Positions 60,144 through 64,000 of a stretch of 64,000 bases of DNA are shown in pieces; within the stretch, counting starts at the first letter, position 1, and each line of letters starts with the position of its first letter. A program made the translations under genes and the position numbers. The DNA comes from Nocardiopsis sp. FR4 (GTDB lineage: Bacteria > Actinomycetota > Actinomycetes > Streptosporangiales > Streptosporangiaceae): assembly GCF_009830945.1 (NCBI RefSeq), contig NZ_VWVV01000013.1, forward strand, positions 1-64,000. The letters run 5' to 3'. The notes under the pieces were generated by a model. It saw only the letters and a program-made list of their open reading frames with translations. It was not told the origin of the DNA and ran no database searches.

Positions 60144-61532
60144 ATGGAGATGACGGACCCGCTCTCCCTGCTGCCCGAGCTGGTCATGGCGCTCGCGGCG
60201 GTGGGCGCGCTCCTGCTCGGCAGCTGGACGCCCCGGGAACGGCAGGGGCGCGTCCGCCTGCTGGTGGTCGCGGCACTGCTGGCCGCGCTGGCCGCGGCAC
60301 TGGCCGCCGCCGCGGCGCCCCCCTCCGGTTCGGGCGGCTACACGGTGGACACCGTCACACACGCGGTGCGCGTCACGGTGATCGCGGGCACCCTGGCGAC
60401 GGTGCTCCTGGCCGCCGACTCCCCCGCCTCCCATCCGCGCGCGTCGGAGTTCCACGTCCTGTCGCTGCTCGCCGCCCTGGGAACGGTGGCACTGGCGGGC
60501 GCCGACGACCTGCTGGTGCTCGCCGCGGCCTACCTGCTGGCGAGCATCCCCCTCTACGCCCTGGTGGGCTTCGCCAAGGACGGCACGGGCACCGAGGCCG
60601 CCCTGAAGGTCTACCTGCTGGGCGCCCTGGCGGGGATCCTGCTGCTGACCGGGACCGCCCTGCTGCTGGGCGCGGGCGGCACGACCGGATACGCGGGCCT
60701 GGCCGACGCCCTGCCCGGGGCTCCCCGGGCCCTCGTCGGAACCGGTGCGGTCGCGGTGCTGGCGGGACTGCTGTTCAAAGCGGGAGGAGTGCCCGTCCAC
60801 TTCTGGGTGCCCGACGTGGCCCAGGGCGCTCCGGCCCCCGTCGCCGCCTTCGTCACCACCGTGCCCAAGGTCGGCGCGCTGGCGGCCCTGTACCGCCTGG
60901 CGGACGGGGTCCTGCCCGGGTCGGCTCCGGACTGGGCCGTGCTGTTCGCGATCCTGGCCGCGGCGTCGATGACCCTGGGCAACCTGGCCGCCTTCCTCCA
61001 GACCGACGCGCGCCGCCTGCTGGGCTACTCCACGGTCAGCCAGGCGGGCTACCTGCTGATGGCCGCCGCGGCCGGCGGGGCGGAGCTCGCCCGGCCGGGC
61101 CTGCTGTTCTACCTGGGCGCCTACGCGGCGGCCAACCTAGGGGCGTTCGCGGTCGTGTGCGCCCTCGGCACCCGGACGCTGGAGGATCACCGGGGCCTCT
61201 TCCGCGATCGGCCCTGGCTCGCGCTGAGCCTGGTCGTGTGCCTGCTGGGGTTCGTGGGGACCCCGCCCACGGCGGTGTTCGTCGGCAAGCTCATCCTGTT
61301 CGCGGCAGCGCTGGAGGCGGGGCTGGGCTGGCTCATGGTGGTGGCCGCGGTGAACACCCTGGCCAGCCTCTTCTACTACCTGCGGTGGGTCCTGCCGCTC
61401 TTCTCCTCCCCGGAGGAGGCGGGGGCGCGGCAGCGGGGGGCCGCTCCGTGGAGCACCGGGGTCGCGGTCGCCGCGGCGGCGGTCTCCCTCGGCGCGGGGA
61501 TCGCCGCAGGACCGGTCCTGGCGCTGCTGTGA
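60144..61532 (+). CDS. nuoN: NuoN-like antiporter subunit
   Basis: 462 aa, about 14 transmembrane helices. LLASIPLYALVGFAKDGTGTEAALKVYLLGALAG and LLFKAGGVPVHFWVPDVAQGAPAPVAAFVTTVPKVGALAAL contain the channel Lys residues, and RRLLGYSTVSQAGYLLM is characteristic. NuoN normally has Lys in place of the TM5 Glu; here the Ser-Ile-Pro-Leu-Tyr segment is typical of actinobacterial members. ATG 60144 is preferred (GGTGAG upstream); GTG 60135, overlapping the nuoM stop, is possible. Last gene, ended by a strong hairpin. Confidence 0.88.
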   Translation: MEMTDPLSLLPELVMALAAVGALLLGSWTPRERQGRVRLLVVAALLAALAAALAAAAAPPSGSGGYTVDTVTHAVRVTVIAGTLATVLLAADSPASHPRASEFHVLSLLAALGTVALAGADDLLVLAAAYLLASIPLYALVGFAKDGTGTEAALKVYLLGALAGILLLTGTALLLGAGGTTGYAGLADALPGAPRALVGTGAVAVLAGLLFKAGGVPVHFWVPDVAQGAPAPVAAFVTTVPKVGALAALYRLADGVLPGSAPDWAVLFAILAAASMTLGNLAAFLQTDARRLLGYSTVSQAGYLLMAAAAGGAELARPGLLFYLGAYAAANLGAFAVVCALGTRTLEDHRGLFRDRPWLALSLVVCLLGFVGTPPTAVFVGKLILFAAALEAGLGWLMVVAAVNTLASLFYYLRWVLPLFSSPEEAGARQRGAAPWSTGVAVAAAAVSLGAGIAAGPVLALL

Positions 61533-61556
61533 GGGGTTCCGCGGCGGCCACGGGAC

Positions 61557-61597
61557 GCGCGCGGTGGGGCGGAACCGGCTTCCGCCCCGCCGCGCGC
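61557..61597. terminator. Strong bidirectional terminator after nuoN
   Basis: 18-bp arms with one G-T pair (GCGCGCGGTGGGGCGGAA / TTCCGCCCCGCCGCGCGC) and a 5-base loop, between nuoN (+) and the enolase-superfamily gene (-). Confidence 0.85.
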
Positions 61598-61614
61598 GTG
61601 TTGCCGGCTCCGGG

Positions 61615-62733
61615 TCAACCCGTCCGGTAGCGTTCCGCGTCGGCCTCCCGGAGGGTGAGCCCGTGTCCCGGCCGGTCGGGATCCGGCCGCAGGACGCCCT
61701 CCGCCGGCGGGTCGGCGCCGTCGAAGAAGAGGGACTCGATGCGCACGTGGTCGTGGAACCACTCCACGTGGCGCAGGTTGGGCAGGGCCAGCACCGCGTG
61801 GCGGTGCAGGTAGGGGGCGCAGTGCGCGGAGACCTCCAGACCGTGCGCGGCGGCCACGGCCGCCGCTCGCCGCAGCTCCAGGACGCCGCCGCACCGGGTG
61901 ATGTCCGCCTGGAGGCAGTCCACGGCCCCGGCCGCGCACATCCGCTGGAAGTAGGCCAGGTCGAAGCCGTACTCCCCGGCGGCCACGTCGGCGGTGACGG
62001 AGTCGCGCACCCGCCGCAGGCCGTCGAGGTCGTCGGAGGAGACGGGCTCCTCCAGCCAGCGCACGTCCAGGTCGGCCAGGGGGCCGGCCAACCGGATCGC
62101 CTGTTTGGCGGTGTAGCCGCCGTTGGCGTCGGCGAACAGCTCGGTCCCGGTTCCGACCGCCTCCCGGGCCAGGCGGAGCCGTTCCAGGTCGCGGTCCTCG
62201 CGCGCGCCCCACGACTCCCCGATCTTGACCTTGACCCTGGTGAAGCCCTGCCCGTGCACCCAGTGCTCCAGCTGTTCGCGCAGCACGTCGTCGGTGTAGC
62301 TGGTCAGGCCGCCGCTGCCGTACAGCGGCGCGCTCCGGTGGACGGCGCCGAGCAGCCGGTACAGGGGCAGGCCGAGCAGGCGCGCCTTGAGGTCCCACAG
62401 CGCGGTCTCGACGGCGGAGACGGCGTAGCCCGCCGCGCCCGGCCTGCCCGCGTTGCGCACGGCGCGGACCATGGCCTCCAGGGAGGCGGGGACGTCGAGC
62501 ACGGGACGGCCCCGCACCCGGTCGGCGAGCAGGTCGCGGACGACGGAGGCGCAGGCGGCGGGCCCGTAGGTCCAGCCCAGCCCCTCGTGTCCGCCCCCGC
62601 TCACGCGGACGAGCACCATCGTGGTGGAGTCCCAGGTGAGCGTACCGTCCGCGGAGGGGCGGTCGGTGGGGACCGTGTAGACGGCCGCGCCCACCCCGCT
62701 GACGGACGGATCGGCCGCGTCCCGCATCATCAT
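61615..62733 (-). CDS. Enolase-superfamily sugar-acid dehydratase/racemase (mandelate racemase-like)
   Basis: 372 aa. An N-terminal capping domain (about 10-130, AVSAVETALWDLKARLLGLPLYRLLG) is followed by the TIM barrel. It has the catalytic Lys region TRVKVKIG (Lys168/170), metal ligands Asp202 (FADANGGYT), Glu228 (WLEEP) and Glu254 (AAGEYGF), and a His in SAHCAPYLHRHA. Substrates of this class are sugar acids, lactones or amino acid epimers; sequence alone cannot choose. Three consecutive ATG codons start the gene; 62733 overlaps the upstream gene stop by ATGA and has AGGAGG. Paired with a FAD/Fe-S oxidoreductase, so it probably feeds a hydroxyacid to it. Confidence 0.85.
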   Translation of the reverse strand: MMMRDAADPSVSGVGAAVYTVPTDRPSADGTLTWDSTTMVLVRVSGGGHEGLGWTYGPAACASVVRDLLADRVRGRPVLDVPASLEAMVRAVRNAGRPGAAGYAVSAVETALWDLKARLLGLPLYRLLGAVHRSAPLYGSGGLTSYTDDVLREQLEHWVHGQGFTRVKVKIGESWGAREDRDLERLRLAREAVGTGTELFADANGGYTAKQAIRLAGPLADLDVRWLEEPVSSDDLDGLRRVRDSVTADVAAGEYGFDLAYFQRMCAAGAVDCLQADITRCGGVLELRRAAAVAAAHGLEVSAHCAPYLHRHAVLALPNLRHVEWFHDHVRIESLFFDGADPPAEGVLRPDPDRPGHGLTLREADAERYRTG

Positions 62734-64000
62734 CTCCCCTCCTCGGGCTCGGGGACGCGGACGGAGGCGCGGCCCACGCGTTCGGCCGCCTCCCGCATCT
62801 CGTGCGCGTCGTAGGGGGGAACGCGGCGCGGGGGCGCGAAGCGGGTCGCGGCGCGCTCGGGCCGCTGCTCCGGCAGGGCGTCGCGCATGGCGAGGTCCAG
62901 CGCCTCGGCGAGGTGGACCGCCTCGCGTCCGGTACCGGCCTGCTCGATCTGGGTGCGGCAGCTGAACCCGTCGGCGAGCAGGACGGCCCCCCGGTCGGCC
63001 CCGCGCACGGCGGGCAGCAGACCCGACTCGGCGACGGCCATGGAGACCTCGTAGTGCCCCTCCTCGAAGCCGAAGTTGCCCGCCAGGCCGCAGCAGCCGA
63101 CGTCGAGGACGTCCACGTCGGCGCCCGCGCGCTCCAGCAGGCGGGCGTCCTCCTCGAAGCCGAGGGCCGCGTGCTGGTGGCAGTGCGGCTGGGCGACGGC
63201 CGCCCGGCCCAGGCGGGGCGGATCCCAGTCGGGGGCGTACCGGTTGAGGAACTCCGAGAGCGTGAAGACCTGGGAGCGCAGCCGCTCGACGTCCTGGTCG
63301 TGCGGAAACAGCTCGGGTGCGTCGGCGCGGAAGACGGCCGTGCACGAGGGCTCCAGGCCGATGACGGGCGTACCCGAGCGGATGTCGTCGCGCAGGGTGG
63401 ACACCGTGCGTTGCAGGACCCGGCGCGCGACGCCCAACTGGCCGGTGGAGATCCAGGTCAGTCCGCAGCACAGGGTCCGCGGCGGCACCCGGACTCGGAA
63501 ACCCGCCGCCTCCAGGACCCGGACCGCCGCCGATCCGACGGCGGGGTGGAAGTTGTCGGTGAAGGTGTCCGGCCACAGGATCACCTCGCCGCGTTCACCG
63601 CCGCGCGAACCCCGTCTGCGCAGGGAGTCGCTGAAGCGGACCGGGGCGAACGGCGGCACCGGGCGCTGGGCCGCGACACCGCCGAGGCGCTTGCCCAGAC
63701 GGGTCAGCAGCGGTCGGGAGCTCAGCGCGTTCACCAGCCCGGGCGCCAGGGAGGCGGCCCGGGCCCACACGGGGAGCCAGCCGAGGCTGTAGTGCGCGGC
63801 GGGACGCACACGCCCGGCGTGGTGGTGGGCGAGGAACTCGGCCTTGTAGGTGGCCATGTCGACGTTGACGGGGCAGTCGGTCTTGCACCCCTTGCAGGCC
63901 AGGCACAGGTCCAGGGCGTGGTCGACCTCCTCGGAGCGCCATCCGCCCTCGACCACGTCGCCTTCGAGCATCTCGAACAGGAGCCGGGCGCGGCCCCGGG
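62730..64000 (-). CDS. FAD/Fe-S oxidoreductase (GlpC/YdiJ-type), C-terminal part, partial at window edge
   Basis: The visible 423 codons run from the window edge; in frame the sequence upstream of Met63971 continues ARLLFEMLEGDVVEGGW, so the true start lies beyond the right edge. It contains a 4Fe-4S motif CLACKGCKTDCPVNVDMATYKAEFL and two CCG-type heterodisulfide/GlpC domains (RTLCCGLTWIS, DVGCCGLAGNFGFEEGHYEVS). This is the C-terminal half of large FAD-linked oxidase/Fe-S fusion proteins that oxidise D-lactate, glycolate or other 2-hydroxyacids. Overlaps the enolase-superfamily gene by four bases. Confidence 0.85.
   Translation of the reverse strand, partial: RGRARLLFEMLEGDVVEGGWRSEEVDHALDLCLACKGCKTDCPVNVDMATYKAEFLAHHHAGRVRPAAHYSLGWLPVWARAASLAPGLVNALSSRPLLTRLGKRLGGVAAQRPVPPFAPVRFSDSLRRRGSRGGERGEVILWPDTFTDNFHPAVGSAAVRVLEAAGFRVRVPPRTLCCGLTWISTGQLGVARRVLQRTVSTLRDDIRSGTPVIGLEPSCTAVFRADAPELFPHDQDVERLRSQVFTLSEFLNRYAPDWDPPRLGRAAVAQPHCHQHAALGFEEDARLLERAGADVDVLDVGCCGLAGNFGFEEGHYEVSMAVAESGLLPAVRGADRGAVLLADGFSCRTQIEQAGTGREAVHLAEALDLAMRDALPEQRPERAATRFAPPRRVPPYDAHEMREAAERVGRASVRVPEPEEGR

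Overview
The window is about 72% GC (estimated by eye), densely coded, with many GTG starts, 4-bp ATGA/GTGA overlaps and long GC hairpin terminators. This is the style of a high-GC Gram-positive actinomycete. The gene set (paired DUF6230/DUF6114 proteins, SigK/RskA, actinobacterial formate dehydrogenase, a second nuo-like operon) fits the Streptomyces/Nocardiopsis group; Nocardiopsis-like is my best guess from protein style, not a proven assignment. No rRNA, tRNA, prophage, insertion sequence or CRISPR array was seen. A near-consensus ParB site (parS) at about 50.25 kb suggests an origin-proximal chromosomal location.

Layout. 1-984 is gene-free. 985-2955: DUF6230, DUF6114 and secreted-protein trio. 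3148-6573: SigK/RskA locus with a membrane-anchored sulfite-oxidase-family molybdoenzyme and a methionine/acid-rich lipoprotein. 6794-9596: acyl-CoA ligase, OhrR-like regulator and a small unknown protein. 9626-13958: polyhydroxyalkanoate depolymerase, 3-hydroxybutyrate dehydrogenase and a GAF/PucR regulator. 14171-19874: branched-chain-type ABC transporter with an alpha/beta hydrolase. 20165-25557: NmrA-like protein, a PASTA pseudokinase carrying a chitin-binding module, a YbaK protein, and an ECF sigma factor with a membrane partner. 25712-33526: amine/alcohol oxidation operon (GMC oxidoreductase, aldehyde dehydrogenase, copper amine oxidase, APC permease) with an AraC regulator, plus a decayed copy of the aldehyde dehydrogenase 3' end. 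33647-39155: paaZ behind a palindromic operator, a broken abgT, an MFS/MerR divergent pair and a HAD remnant. 39267-43958: 2-oxoacid dehydrogenase E1alpha/E1beta/E2, a phosphoribosyltransferase and a small membrane-anchored protein. 44051-50015: exonuclease and three-subunit formate dehydrogenase. 50417-53164: catalase and two small membrane proteins. 53481-61532: complex-I-like membrane-arm operon. 61615-64000: enolase-superfamily enzyme and the C-terminal part of a FAD/Fe-S oxidoreductase cut by the window edge.

Most interesting systems. (1) The nuo-like operon has A, H, J, K, L, M and N but no C, E, F, G or I. In the B/D position it has one fused protein that has lost the Fe-S cysteines of NuoB and the quinone-site His of NuoD, while the proton-channel residues of K and L are kept. 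(2) The Met-rich lipoprotein, molybdoenzyme and SigK/RskA resemble in layout the hypochlorite-scavenging MrpX/YedY1 system of Azospira, but in a Gram-positive and with a different enzyme subtype. (3) A membrane kinase-like protein has lost all catalytic motifs yet carries three PASTA repeats and an extracellular chitin-binding-type module.

Decay is visible in three places: the aldehyde dehydrogenase remnant, abgT with an out-of-frame internal deletion, and a HAD fragment. All functional statements come from reading the sequence and from family knowledge; no database search was run.
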